Shown: positions 17,872 through 25,517 of the stretch, one piece after another
Numbering within the stretch: the stretch's first letter is position 1
Layout: the number at the start of each line of letters is the position of its first letter
Source of the DNA: Chthoniobacterales bacterium
GTDB taxonomy: Bacteria; Verrucomicrobiota; Verrucomicrobiia; Chthoniobacterales; UBA10450
Assembly: GCA_013821455.1 (NCBI GenBank)
Contig: JACDGS010000036.1
Coordinates: forward strand, 1 to 42,781
Direction: 5' to 3'
DNA length: 42,781 nt
Notes under the pieces: generated by a model
The model's database searches: none
What the model was told of the DNA's origin: nothing
The model's input: the letters and a program-made list of their open reading frames with translations, nothing else
Translations under genes and position numbers: made by a program

Positions 17872-18233
17872 CGTCCGCTCCCGTCAGTCGAGGTCGAGTG
17901 CAGTTCGTCATTGCTAATCGGCCGTACCGGCGGACCCAGCCTAACGATGCTCTGCTCCGTGATCGGGACCATCTTGAGATAGCCTTCCTGGAGACGGCGC
18001 TGCAGCGCGGTGCGGGAAGTGAGCGCGGCGAATTGGACGCGTGCGTCTTCGATCTGCACGTGAACTTCGTTCAGCTCGCGCTCGATCTTTTTGCGATCGG
18101 TCCCGAGCGTGTGCAACTGCACCGAGAGATAGACGTAACTCAAGCCGGTGGCGGCGACGAAAATAAAGATGACGATCCAACGCGCGAGCGCAGGGGCGTT
18201 GATCGAGTTGAATTTTTGGTGGCGACGATTCAT
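17868..18233 (-). CDS. ftsL: FtsL-like small bitopic division protein
   Basis: A 121-residue protein with a basic N-terminus (MNRRHQKFNS), one membrane segment (about 16-38, ARWIVIFIFVAATGLSYVYL) and a periplasmic stretch with coiled-coil character (TDRKKIERELNEVHVQIEDARVQFAAL). Sequence identity to FtsL is weak, as usual for this family; the call rests on size, topology and the conserved place between rsmH and ftsI. Start at 18233 shares one base with the rsmH stop (TGATG), and its own stop overlaps ftsI as ATGA. Confidence 0.8.
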   Translation of the reverse strand: MNRRHQKFNSINAPALARWIVIFIFVAATGLSYVYLSVQLHTLGTDRKKIERELNEVHVQIEDARVQFAALTSRTALQRRLQEGYLKMVPITEQSIVRLGPPVRPISNDELHSTSTDGSGR

Positions 18234-19156
18234 CAGATCCTTTCGGCGACGCGAAGTTTGGCGCTGCGCGAACGCGGATTTGCGCGCTGCTCGATCGCGT
18301 CCGGCTCGACGGGTTTGGTTGTGATCAGGTCGAGTTCGTGTTCGGGATTTGGCCTCGGCTCTGGCCATTCCGGGCGATCGAGGAACGCGCGACTGCGATC
18401 GCGGAAGAAATTTTTGACGATCCGATCCTCGAGCGAGTGGAAGGTGATGACCGCGATGCGGCTCCCCGGCTCGAGTCGCCTAACGATCGCGCGCAGACCC
18501 TCCTCGAGCGCGCCGAGCTCGTTGTTCACTTCCATGCGCAACGCCTGAAAAATCTGCGTCGCGGGATGGCGACGACCGTGACGCCCGACGATTTTTTCGA
18601 TCGTCTTCGCGAGCGTGAGGGTTTCGCGAAACGGATTTTCTTTGCGCGCTTTTACGATCTGGGTCGCGATCCGACGCGCGGCCGGCTCTTCGCCCAGCTC
18701 GCGGAAAATGCGGGTGAGCTCCTCTTCGGCATAACCGTTGACGATTTCCGCCGCGGTCAGTTCATTCCGCGGATCCATCCGCATATCGAGTGGACCGTTG
18801 CGCATGAGACTGAAGCCGCGGTCGGCGTTTTCCAATTGGCGCGAGGAAACTCCGAGATCGAGAATCGCGCCGCCGATCTGCGCGATCCCGAGGCGATCGA
18901 GCACCACGCCCGCTTCGCGAAAATTCGCGCGCTGCAAAGTGACGCGGCTGCCGAAGTTCGTTAGGCGAACGCCCGCGAATTCCAGCGCGTCGGGATCCTG
19001 GTCGAGGGCGAGGACATCCGCGCCTGCCTGTAGAATCGCTTCGGTATGCCCGCCTCCGCCGCAAGTGCCATCGAGAATGAGCGAGCCCGCGCGCGGGGCG
19101 AGCAGCTCTAGAACTTCGGTCACGAGAACCGGCCGGTGATAGCTGAAATCCTCCAT
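18233..19156 (-). CDS. rsmH: 16S rRNA m4C1402 methyltransferase RsmH (MraW)
   Basis: SAM-dependent methyltransferase acting on 16S rRNA C1402. The 307-residue product begins MEDFSYHRPVLVTEVLELL, followed by DGTCGGGGHTEAIL (SAM-binding loop), LDLGVSSRQLENADRGFSL, DMRMDPRNELTAAEIVN, and FHSLEDRIVKNFFRD near the C-terminus, all family hallmarks. The start at 19156 is supported by AAGGAGGAG nine bases upstream, one of the few clear Shine-Dalgarno sequences here. A longer in-frame start at 19231 would add 25 residues not usual in the family. Confidence 0.95.
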   Translation of the reverse strand: MEDFSYHRPVLVTEVLELLAPRAGSLILDGTCGGGGHTEAILQAGADVLALDQDPDALEFAGVRLTNFGSRVTLQRANFREAGVVLDRLGIAQIGGAILDLGVSSRQLENADRGFSLMRNGPLDMRMDPRNELTAAEIVNGYAEEELTRIFRELGEEPAARRIATQIVKARKENPFRETLTLAKTIEKIVGRHGRRHPATQIFQALRMEVNNELGALEEGLRAIVRRLEPGSRIAVITFHSLEDRIVKNFFRDRSRAFLDRPEWPEPRPNPEHELDLITTKPVEPDAIEQRANPRSRSAKLRVAERI

Positions 19157-19244
19157 TTCCTGCGCCTCCTCCTTGATGGCGAGCGGGCCAGTCGAGAACC
19201 GGATGGGCCGCTCAAATAACAATGCGTTCATCTCGCTGATCGCC

Positions 19245-19700
19245 CTAAACTCCCATGCGCCGCGCGACGGGTTGATATTCGGGTTGCTCGACCTCAGCCG
19301 TGCGATCCCAGCGCGCCAAATTCCAAATCTCGAAACGTCCAGAACCACCAACGAGCGCGATCCCATCGCCGAGCGTGAATTTCTCGCAAAAATCTTCCGG
19401 TAACACGAGGCGTCCATGACCATCGGGCGCACCGCGACGCGCGGCGGCGTGAAAATGACGAAGGAATTTGGCGGCCTCGATCGGCTCGGTCTCTTCGAGC
19501 TTTTCGCCCTTGGCCGTGACGCGACCGAATTCCTCAACGGTCAGGACAAGCAGGCACTCGCCGCCTTTCGGAACGAGATAGACTTCCTTGACTTCGCCCT
19601 TTCCACGCCAATCAGAAGGAATGGTGAATCGATTTTTCTCGTCGAGCTGCCGGCGAAAAACACCAGGGAAAGAGATTTTACTTTTGGCGGCCGATTCCAT
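19245..19700 (-). CDS. mraZ: Transcriptional regulator MraZ
   Basis: AbrB/SpoVT-fold DNA-binding protein that represses the dcw promoter in bacteria where it has been studied. The 151-residue product has the two duplicated motifs LDEKNRFTIP and DGHGRLVLP, as expected. The start at 19700 gives the normal family length; an earlier ATG at 19742 would lie at the promoter itself. It is the first gene of the dcw cluster and lies directly behind four matching operator boxes, pointing to autoregulation. Confidence 0.93.
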   Translation of the reverse strand: MESAAKSKISFPGVFRRQLDEKNRFTIPSDWRGKGEVKEVYLVPKGGECLLVLTVEEFGRVTAKGEKLEETEPIEAAKFLRHFHAAARRGAPDGHGRLVLPEDFCEKFTLGDGIALVGGSGRFEIWNLARWDRTAEVEQPEYQPVARRMGV

Positions 19701-19716
19701 GACTGTGGGAGAGCAA

Positions 19717-19751
19717 GTCCATTGCCATCCACTACCACCCATTGTAAACCA
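19717..19751 (-). promoter_or_regulatory. MraZ operator: four TGGNN boxes at 10-bp spacing
   Basis: On the minus strand TGG occurs at 19751, 19741, 19731 and 19721 (TGGTT, TGGGT, TGGAT, TGGAC), each exactly 10 bases apart. MraZ is known to bind direct TGGGN repeats separated by five bases. The boxes overlap the -10 and start region of the promoter, so bound MraZ would block transcription of the cluster. Confidence 0.75.
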
Positions 19752-19771
19752 CTGGCCTTCCGCCGGGTCAA
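19741..19771 (-). promoter_or_regulatory. Predicted sigma-70-type promoter of the dcw cluster
   Basis: Reading the minus strand, TTGACC at 19771-19766 is a good -35, and TACAAT at 19746-19741 (19-base spacer) or TTTACA at 19748-19743 (17-base spacer) is a candidate -10. Transcription would begin near 19734, about 35 bases before the mraZ ATG. The first two MraZ boxes overlap the -10. Confidence 0.6.
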
Positions 19772-19828
19772 TACAATAAATGGTGGTTTGCGCGGTTTTC
19801 TGCTGGGAGGTAACCTTGCCAGCGCAGA

Positions 19829-20314
19829 ATGTTTTTGAAGGCTTCTCATCTCCAATCGGCAATTGGGCTCATTATGATGGTTGGCGCGGCGCTCGCTCAG
19901 ACTCCGGATGAAGCAGTGCGCGTGACCGTGACGGTGAACCCTGACGGATCGAAAACGATTTACCACACCGACGCCGCGAAGCACGAGACGGTGGCGACTT
20001 CCACCACGGCCAGCGGCACACCGAGCGGCAAAATCATTTATCATGTCGACGCGGAAGGCCGCTACGAAAGTGGACGTGTCTTCGCCGCGAATGGCGCGTT
20101 TCGTTTTAAGACGCTGTATCGCTACGACGCCGCGGGCCGGCTCAGCGAAGAGTCGCAATTGGATAAGAACGACGTTGTCATGCACAAGATCGTCTATGCT
20201 TTCGACGCCGAAGGACATCCGACCGGCTACGCGATCTACGATGGCGCGGGCGCGCTTGTGGGGCAGACCACGCCCAAGACTTCGGCATCGCCGAACACGA
20301 AGCGACACAAGTAA
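19829..20314 (+). CDS. Secreted YD-repeat-like protein, function unknown
   Basis: A 161-residue protein with a probable signal peptide (MFLKASHLQSAIGLIMMVGAALA, cleavage before QTPDEA). The mature part consists of repeats in the pattern KxIYHxDAxG / LYRYDAAGRLSEES / YAFDAEGHPTGYAIYDGAG, reminiscent of RHS/YD repeats but much shorter than toxins of that class. It is transcribed divergently from mraZ and precedes the ExbB-like gene on the same strand. GGGAGG lies 18 bases before the ATG, too far for a normal ribosome site. No enzymatic motif is seen; a structural or binding role outside the cytoplasm is inferred. Confidence 0.7.
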   Translation: MFLKASHLQSAIGLIMMVGAALAQTPDEAVRVTVTVNPDGSKTIYHTDAAKHETVATSTTASGTPSGKIIYHVDAEGRYESGRVFAANGAFRFKTLYRYDAAGRLSEESQLDKNDVVMHKIVYAFDAEGHPTGYAIYDGAGALVGQTTPKTSASPNTKRHK

Positions 20315-20402
20315 GTGTATCCGCGGTCAAAATTTTATTCGTTAGGCAGGACGCGGGTCGTTCACTTGCCAGCGACGGCAAAGGGAGTTAACAGGTCAAA
20401 GC

Positions 20403-21077
20403 ATGATCGATTACATCCAGAAGGGTGGTCTGCTCATGTGGCCGATTCTGGTCTGCAGCATCATCGCGATCGCTGTCTTTGCGGAGCGGCTTTTCTATTT
20501 TCACCGCGCGGCAATTCACGTTGGGGAATTTCTCCAGGGACTGTCCAACCTGGTGCAGCGACGCAATTTTGCGGAGGCGTTGCACGAATGCGCGGGTACT
20601 CCCGGACCCGTCGCGCGAGTCATTCATGCGGCGATTATTCGCCATGATGCACCGCGCGCGGAGTTGCGCGAGCTCGTGCAGGAAGCAGGTCAACTCGAAG
20701 TGCCGAAGCTGGAACGTTTTCTCGGCGTGCTCGCGACGCTGGCTTATCTCGCGCCGCTGATTGGATTGTTAGGCACGGTCGCTGGAATGATCGAAGCCTT
20801 CGGCATCGTTTCGTCGAATGGTGGTTACGCGACCGTTACGGAACTTTCCACCGGCATTTATAAAAGCCTTCTTACTACTGCGGCCGGCCTGGTCGTCGCG
20901 ACTCCTACTTTTGTTGCTTACAGTTATCTTTCTTCGCGCGTGAATACGCTACTGCACGACATGGAGCGCGCCGGAATCGAAGTGGTACACATGCTCGCCG
21001 ATCGCGCGCCGACGGCTGAGATCATCAGCTTTCAGGAAGCGCAAACAACGCGAGCGGAACAGCGCTTTGATCGTTAG
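20403..21077 (+). CDS. MotA/TolQ/ExbB-family proton channel subunit
   Basis: Inner-membrane component that, with an ExbD/TolR partner, uses the proton gradient to power a TonB- or TolA-like protein. The 224-residue product has an N-terminal membrane segment (LLMWPILVCSIIAIAVFAERLFYF) and the family's long C-terminal pair of helices: LAPLIGLLGTVAGMIEAFGIVSS, then IYKSLLTTAAGLVVATPTFVAYSYL. The following genes are ExbD- and TonB-like, so a dedicated transport or envelope-energising operon is likely. Its stop TAG lies within a GCCTAACGA word that forms the left arm of a hairpin. Confidence 0.9.
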   Translation: MIDYIQKGGLLMWPILVCSIIAIAVFAERLFYFHRAAIHVGEFLQGLSNLVQRRNFAEALHECAGTPGPVARVIHAAIIRHDAPRAELRELVQEAGQLEVPKLERFLGVLATLAYLAPLIGLLGTVAGMIEAFGIVSSNGGYATVTELSTGIYKSLLTTAAGLVVATPTFVAYSYLSSRVNTLLHDMERAGIEVVHMLADRAPTAEIISFQEAQTTRAEQRFDR

Positions 21078-21111
21078 GCAAGGGGCGCGCTCTGATTCTC
21101 TTGCCTAACGA
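21071..21111. repeat. Perfect inverted repeat of GCCTAACGA words between exbB- and exbD-like genes
   Basis: Twelve-base arms TCGTTAGGCAAG (21071-21082) and CTTGCCTAACGA (21100-21111) enclose a 17-base loop. The left arm contains the stop codon of the ExbB-like gene. No T-run follows, so it is not a classic intrinsic terminator; it could be a transcript-stabilising hairpin or a weak attenuator. Paired uptake sequences used as terminators are known in Neisseria, a parallel only. Confidence 0.7.
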
Positions 21112-21147
21112 GCCGTAACGGATGCGTAGCAACGGCCGGGCTTTCAG

Positions 21148-21552
21148 ATGAGACTGACGCGCACCACCACGATCAGCTTCGGCTGGCTCTATGTCTTTCC
21201 GCTGCTCGACGTTCTTTTCCTGCTCATCTTCTTTTTTCTCCTTAGTTCCAACTTCGTCCTGCAACCTGGAATCTCCGTCACTGTTCCCTTCTCGCGCTTC
21301 ACCCTGAGTCCGCAGCCTAACCAACAAATCATCAGCATCACCGGCGGCCCGAGCCCGGCGATTTATTTGCGCGACCAAAAAGTAACTCTGGAACAGTTGG
21401 GCGCCGGCCTCGACGTGACCAAGCGCGAAGGCCGATCAGTTGTGATCAAAGCCGACCGTCTCGTTTCCTACGACCTGGTCATGGCCGTGACGAACGCCGC
21501 GCTCGAACGCGGTATCACTTCCGTGGCTCTCGCGACGACTCCGCAACAGTGA
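21148..21552 (+). CDS. ExbD/TolR-family protein
   Basis: A 134-residue single-pass inner-membrane protein. The membrane segment PLLDVLFLLIFFFLL carries the conserved Asp of ExbD/TolR, and the periplasmic domain ends ADRLVSYDLVMAVTNAALERGITSVALAT, which matches the family's final helix and strand. The stop overlaps the GTG start of the next gene, so translation is probably coupled. It works with the preceding channel subunit. Confidence 0.88.
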   Translation: MRLTRTTTISFGWLYVFPLLDVLFLLIFFFLLSSNFVLQPGISVTVPFSRFTLSPQPNQQIISITGGPSPAIYLRDQKVTLEQLGAGLDVTKREGRSVVIKADRLVSYDLVMAVTNAALERGITSVALATTPQQ

Positions 21553-22325
21553 GCGGCAGCACTTATCCAGCGGGAGACTTACTTTTCCATTGGGAACGCC
21601 CGCGGCGTCGCCGGCTCGCCATCGCCGGGTTTATCTTAGCCTCGTTAGGCTTGCACGCGCTTTGTTTTCTGCTCTTCCAAGTCATCTATCCGCCGACGAT
21701 CTCGCTCCTGCCGCCGCCGGCGCGGGTCAGTGTGATCGCGCCGACTTCAGACGAAGCGCGGAGCTATCTGCAATGGCTCGCGGCCGAGGACCCGGCGCTC
21801 GCTTCGCAGACACAGCGTCCCGCCGAAACGCGCGCCTACCAATTGCCAAAACTCGCGCACATCCCGTCGTACACGACGGTGCCACCACAGTTGAGACAGT
21901 TGCCGCCGCGGCCCGCGAAGAATCTTGCAGTCTCGGCCATGCCGCCGGCGCCGGTGCCGATGAACTCGTTAGGCGAGGAGCCCCCTTCGGTGGCCGTGCG
22001 CAGCACAATCGCTTTTTCTGGCGCACTCCAAAATCTCGCCGCGACTCAACCCGATTTGAAGTTCCATCCTTCCACGCGCGATGCGCCGGAGGACTCGCGT
22101 TTCCGCATCGCGGTCGATACTATGGGCGTGGTTCGTTACAGCTTGCTCGAGTCCTCTTCAGGCGATTCCGCGCTCGACGATCAAGCGCGCAGGTATCTCG
22201 CCCTTTGCCGTTTTGCCCGAACGACAAAGACGAATTTGCCTAACGATAAGCTGATCTGGGCGACAGCGGCGGTTAACTTCGGCAACGATCTCATCACGCC
22301 GCCGGCCGCGGAGCGCGCGCCGTGA
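21549..22325 (+). CDS. TonB-like energy transducer (probable)
   Basis: A 258-residue protein starting at GTG within the end of the ExbD-like gene. It has a basic N-terminus, one membrane segment (about 23-47, RLAIAGFILASLGLHALCFLLFQVI), a long Pro/Ala-rich periplasmic spacer, and a C-terminal region (RFRIAVDTMGVVRYSLLESSSGDSALDDQARRYL) arranged like a TonB C-terminal domain with its Gly-x-Val strand and following helix. Sequence identity is weak, so the call depends on topology and the neighbouring ExbB/ExbD-like genes. No outer-membrane receptor gene is nearby, so the cargo is unknown. Confidence 0.65.
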   Translation: MSGSTYPAGDLLFHWERPRRRRLAIAGFILASLGLHALCFLLFQVIYPPTISLLPPPARVSVIAPTSDEARSYLQWLAAEDPALASQTQRPAETRAYQLPKLAHIPSYTTVPPQLRQLPPRPAKNLAVSAMPPAPVPMNSLGEEPPSVAVRSTIAFSGALQNLAATQPDLKFHPSTRDAPEDSRFRIAVDTMGVVRYSLLESSSGDSALDDQARRYLALCRFARTTKTNLPNDKLIWATAAVNFGNDLITPPAAERAP

Positions 22326-22561
22326 TTCGCGTCAGCCTTTCCGCGCTCGTCACGATTTATCTGCTGCTTTTTCTTGCGGCAGTTTTTCTCCTCTGGATAG
22401 TAGGCGAATGGAATCGGCGCCGCCGTGAACAACGGGCTCTGCGCCACCGCCTGCGGTGCGTGATTTGCGCCTTCGAATTTGAAGACCGCACGCCGACCCT
22501 CCTGCCGCGTTGCCCGCGCTGCGGCAGCTTGAACGAACGTTTTAAACTGGACCGAATTTAA
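22322..22561 (+). CDS. Small membrane protein with C-terminal zinc ribbon
   Basis: A 79-residue protein starting at GTG, overlapping the stop of the TonB-like gene by four bases. It has one N-terminal membrane helix (about 8-26) followed by a basic stretch and four cysteines in two pairs, CVIC and CPRC, spaced like a zinc ribbon. It is translationally coupled to the energy-transducer gene and ends two bases before guaB3. The ribbon would face the cytoplasm if the N-terminus is outside. No function is known to me. Confidence 0.7.
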   Translation: MIRVSLSALVTIYLLLFLAAVFLLWIVGEWNRRRREQRALRHRLRCVICAFEFEDRTPTLLPRCPRCGSLNERFKLDRI

Positions 22562-22563
22562 TC

Positions 22564-23742
22564 ATGGGAATGTGGATTGGCAGAAATCGAAAAGCACGCG
22601 TCACCTACGGCTTCGACGAAATCGCGCTCGTCCCCGGAAGGGTGACGATCAACCCTAACGAAGTCGATATCAGTTGGTGCCTAACGAGTAAAGGAGGTGC
22701 TCCACTCGAATTTAAGATTCCGATTCTGGCGAGCGCGATGGATGGCGTGGTCGATGTGCAATTCGCGATCGCGATGGGCAAGCTCGGCGGCCTCGCCGTC
22801 CTCAACCTCGAGGGCGTGCAAACGCGTTACAAAAATCCCGAGGAAGTCCTGCAAAAAATCGTCGAGGCCGATAAGGCAGAAATCACTTCGCTGCTGCAAA
22901 AAATTTATCAGGAACCGGTGCAGGAAGATCTGATCCGTGCCCGGGTGAAGGAAATGAAAGACGCGGGAATTCCCGTGGCGGTCAGCTCCATTCCGCAACG
23001 CGCGGAGAGCTTCGGCGCGATCGCGCAGGAAGCTGGCGCGGATATTTTCGTAGTGCAAAGCACCGTCTCAACCGCACGCCATATCTCGTCGGAATATGCT
23101 TCGCTCGACCTGAGCAAATTCTGCCGCGAGATGCGCATCCCGATCATCGTCGGCAACACCGTCGGCTACGAAGCCACCCTGGAAATAATGGAATGCGGAC
23201 CAGCAGCAGTGCTCATCGGCGTTGGACCCGGCGCGGCCTGCACTTCGCGCGGAGTTCTCGGTCTCGGCGTGCCGCAAGTCACCGCCACGGTCGATTGCGC
23301 CGCGGCACGCGACGCATATTTTAAGAAAACTGCGCGCTACGTTCCCATCATCACCGACGGCGGCATGAGCAAGGGCGGCGACGTTTGCAAGGCTCTCGCT
23401 TGCGGCGCGGACGCCGTCATGGTCGGGAGCGCGTTTGCGAAAGCCTACGAAGCGCCGGGCAGTGGTTACCATTGGGGAATGGCCACGCCGCACGCGAATC
23501 TTCCTCGCGGGACGCGCATAAAAGTCGGCGCGACCGGTTCTCTCAAACAAATCCTTTTCGGCCCCGCAGAAGTGGACGACGGCTCACAAAATCTCGTCGG
23601 CGCCATCACCACCTGCATGGGCAACGTCGGCGCCAGCTCGCTTCCGGAATTTCAACAAACCGAAATCATCATCGCGCCCTCAATCAAAACCGAAGGCAAA
23701 CTTTTCCAGACCGTGCAAAGCGTGGGCATGGGTACGCGCTAA
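22564..23742 (+). CDS. guaB3: GuaB3 family IMP dehydrogenase-related protein
   Basis: TIM-barrel oxidoreductase of the IMPDH/GMP reductase family. The 392-residue product lacks the CBS pair found in standard IMPDH and has the GuaB3-like layout. FDEIALVPGR is the N-terminal strand, GNTVGYEAT leads to IGVGPGAACTSRGVLGLGVPQ with catalytic Cys226, and TDGGMSKGGDVCKALACGADAVMVGSAFA is the phosphate site. The C-terminus differs from true IMPDH. Experimental function of GuaB3 proteins is poorly settled, so conversion of IMP to XMP should not be assumed. Confidence 0.85.
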   Translation: MGMWIGRNRKARVTYGFDEIALVPGRVTINPNEVDISWCLTSKGGAPLEFKIPILASAMDGVVDVQFAIAMGKLGGLAVLNLEGVQTRYKNPEEVLQKIVEADKAEITSLLQKIYQEPVQEDLIRARVKEMKDAGIPVAVSSIPQRAESFGAIAQEAGADIFVVQSTVSTARHISSEYASLDLSKFCREMRIPIIVGNTVGYEATLEIMECGPAAVLIGVGPGAACTSRGVLGLGVPQVTATVDCAAARDAYFKKTARYVPIITDGGMSKGGDVCKALACGADAVMVGSAFAKAYEAPGSGYHWGMATPHANLPRGTRIKVGATGSLKQILFGPAEVDDGSQNLVGAITTCMGNVGASSLPEFQQTEIIIAPSIKTEGKLFQTVQSVGMGTR

Positions 23743-23828
23743 AAATCAGACTCCGCGCGTAACTTCCGCAGATTCAAGTGACAACCCCCGCGGCATGGTG
23801 AATGGATAGGGCTCGCGCCATTTTCCCG

Positions 23829-25079
23829 ATGCAAGATCGCAGAGTAGTCATTACCGGCATGGGCGTTGCCACACCGTTAGGCAACGAACTGGAAACCTTC
23901 TGGAGCAACCTCCTCGAAGGCCGTAGCGGCATTGGTCTGATCACCAATTTTGATACCACCGACTACAGCACGAAAATCGGCGGAGAAATTCGCAACTTCG
24001 ATCCGAAGCCGGTCTTTAATAACCCCAAGGAGCACAAGCGCACCGACCGCTTCACTCATTTCGCCATGGCGGCTGCGAAAGGCGCGATGGCCGACGCCGG
24101 TTTCGACTTGGAGAAAACCGATCGCGACCGTTTCGGTGTCCTCGTCAGTAGTGGGATCGGTGGATTAAAAACCCTCGAAGATCAGCACACCGCGCTCGTC
24201 GTAAAGGGACCCGATCGCGTTTCCGCGTTCACCATTCCGATGCTCATCAGCAACATGGCGAGCGGTCTCATCTCGATGGAGTGGGGCTTGCGCGGGCCGA
24301 ATATGTGCATCGTCACCGCCTGCGCGACTTCGAACAACGCCATCGGCGAAGCTTGGCGCATCATAAAATTTGGAGACGCAGATGTCTTCCTCGCGGGTGG
24401 GTCCGAGGCCGCGATTATCCCGATCGGCCTCGGCGGTTTCGGCGCGATGAAAGCGCTGAGCACGCGCAACGAGGAACCGCAGCGCGCGTCGCGCCCGTTC
24501 GATCGCGATCGCGACGGTTTCGTCATCGGCGAGGGTGGCGGCGTTGTCGTCGTGGAAGAACTCGAACACGCCAAAGCGCGCGGCGCGAAAATTTACTGCG
24601 AGCTCGCGGGCTATGGCCTGAGCGGCGACGCCTATCACATGACCGCGCCGCCACCCGACGGCGAAGGCGCCGCGCGCGCCATGAAGATGTCGCTGCAACA
24701 CGCCCGCATCGCGCCCGAGCAGGTCGATTACCTGAACGCGCACGCCACCTCCACCGGCCTCGGCGATATTTGCGAAACGCGGGCCATCAAGACTGTCTTC
24801 GGCGATTACGCGAAAAATGGCCTAACGATCAGCTCGACCAAATCGATGACCGGCCATTTGTTAGGCGGCGCGGGTGCGATCGAGCTCGCGGCCTGCGTGC
24901 TCGCGATGCGCGACGGCAAAATCCCTCCCACGATCAACCTCGACAATCCCGATCCCGAGTGCGACCTTGATTACACCGCGCATGTCGCCAAAGAAAAACG
25001 CGTGCGCGTCGCGGTGAACAATTCCTTCGGCTTCGGCGGTCACAACGCGACGCTCGTGATCACCGAATTCAAAGACTAG
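23829..25079 (+). CDS. fabF: 3-oxoacyl-[acyl-carrier-protein] synthase II FabF
   Basis: Elongating condensing enzyme of fatty-acid synthesis. The 416-residue product begins MQDRRVVITGMGVATPLG. The catalytic triad is visible: Cys165 in TACATSNNA, His305 in NAHATSTG and His343 in TGHLLGG, with Lys338 nearby and GFGGHN close to the C-terminus. An in-frame ATG at 23802 would add nine residues that homologues usually lack; neither start has a clear Shine-Dalgarno. No acyl carrier protein gene is adjacent in this window. Confidence 0.93.
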   Translation: MQDRRVVITGMGVATPLGNELETFWSNLLEGRSGIGLITNFDTTDYSTKIGGEIRNFDPKPVFNNPKEHKRTDRFTHFAMAAAKGAMADAGFDLEKTDRDRFGVLVSSGIGGLKTLEDQHTALVVKGPDRVSAFTIPMLISNMASGLISMEWGLRGPNMCIVTACATSNNAIGEAWRIIKFGDADVFLAGGSEAAIIPIGLGGFGAMKALSTRNEEPQRASRPFDRDRDGFVIGEGGGVVVVEELEHAKARGAKIYCELAGYGLSGDAYHMTAPPPDGEGAARAMKMSLQHARIAPEQVDYLNAHATSTGLGDICETRAIKTVFGDYAKNGLTISSTKSMTGHLLGGAGAIELAACVLAMRDGKIPPTINLDNPDPECDLDYTAHVAKEKRVRVAVNNSFGFGGHNATLVITEFKD

Positions 25080-25154
25080 CGCGGCGAGTCGATTATCCTC
25101 TAAACGTCCGCCTCCGCGTTTGCCAGGACGCGAAAAGCAGCGCCATGAAATTTT

Positions 25155-25266
25155 GTCATCCTGAGCCGCGAAGACGGCGAAGGACCCCGCAAGCGTCCCT
25201 CGGTATAATTTGCCAAAAGTGACTTCGAATAACGCTTGCGAGGGCCTTCGCTCCGCTCAGGATGAC
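25155..25266. repeat. Palindromic repeat family 1, copy d (after fabF)
   Basis: About 112 bp, with ends GTCATCCTGAGC and GCTCAGGATGAC and inner arms GGCGAAGGACCCCGCAAGCG and CGCTTGCGAGGGCCTTCG. It lies in the 222-bp gap between fabF and the DUF2905 gene. Confidence 0.85.
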
Positions 25267-25301
25267 AACTCCGTTGCGAGGTGATTTCTTTGCCACTCAT
25301 C

Positions 25302-25514
25302 ATGCCGGAACTCGGAAAAATCCTTATCCTCTTCGGAGCCGTGATTGTCCTCATCGGCTTGGCGCTTTGCAGCGGCTTAGGCGCCAGCTGGCTCGGCCGA
25401 CTTCCCGGCGACATCCACATCAAACGCGGCCACTCCGCGTTTTACTTCCCGATCGTTACCTGCATCGCCGTTAGCATTCTCCTGAGCATCCTGCTCTCGT
25501 TCTTCCGTCGTTAG
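25302..25514 (+). CDS. DUF2905-family small membrane protein
   Basis: A 70-residue protein with two membrane segments (ILILFGAVIVLIGLALCSGLG and FYFPIVTCIAVSILLSILLSFF) around the family signature GRLPGDIHIKRGHSAFYFP. The start at 25302 removes an upstream stretch close to the repeat. Its stop TAG is part of a GCCTAACGA word (25508-25516), and the next gene starts three bases later. The family is widespread and uncharacterised. Confidence 0.82.
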   Translation: MPELGKILILFGAVIVLIGLALCSGLGASWLGRLPGDIHIKRGHSAFYFPIVTCIAVSILLSILLSFFRR

Positions 25515-25517
25515 GCA

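Noticed and set aside
19231-19231. A longer RsmH starting at 19231
   Set aside because: The extra 25 residues are not typical of the family, and the ATG at 19156 has a strong Shine-Dalgarno (AAGGAGGAG).
19829-20314. The secreted protein as an RHS-type toxin
   Set aside because: It has only a few YD-like units, is 161 residues long and lacks any C-terminal toxin domain.
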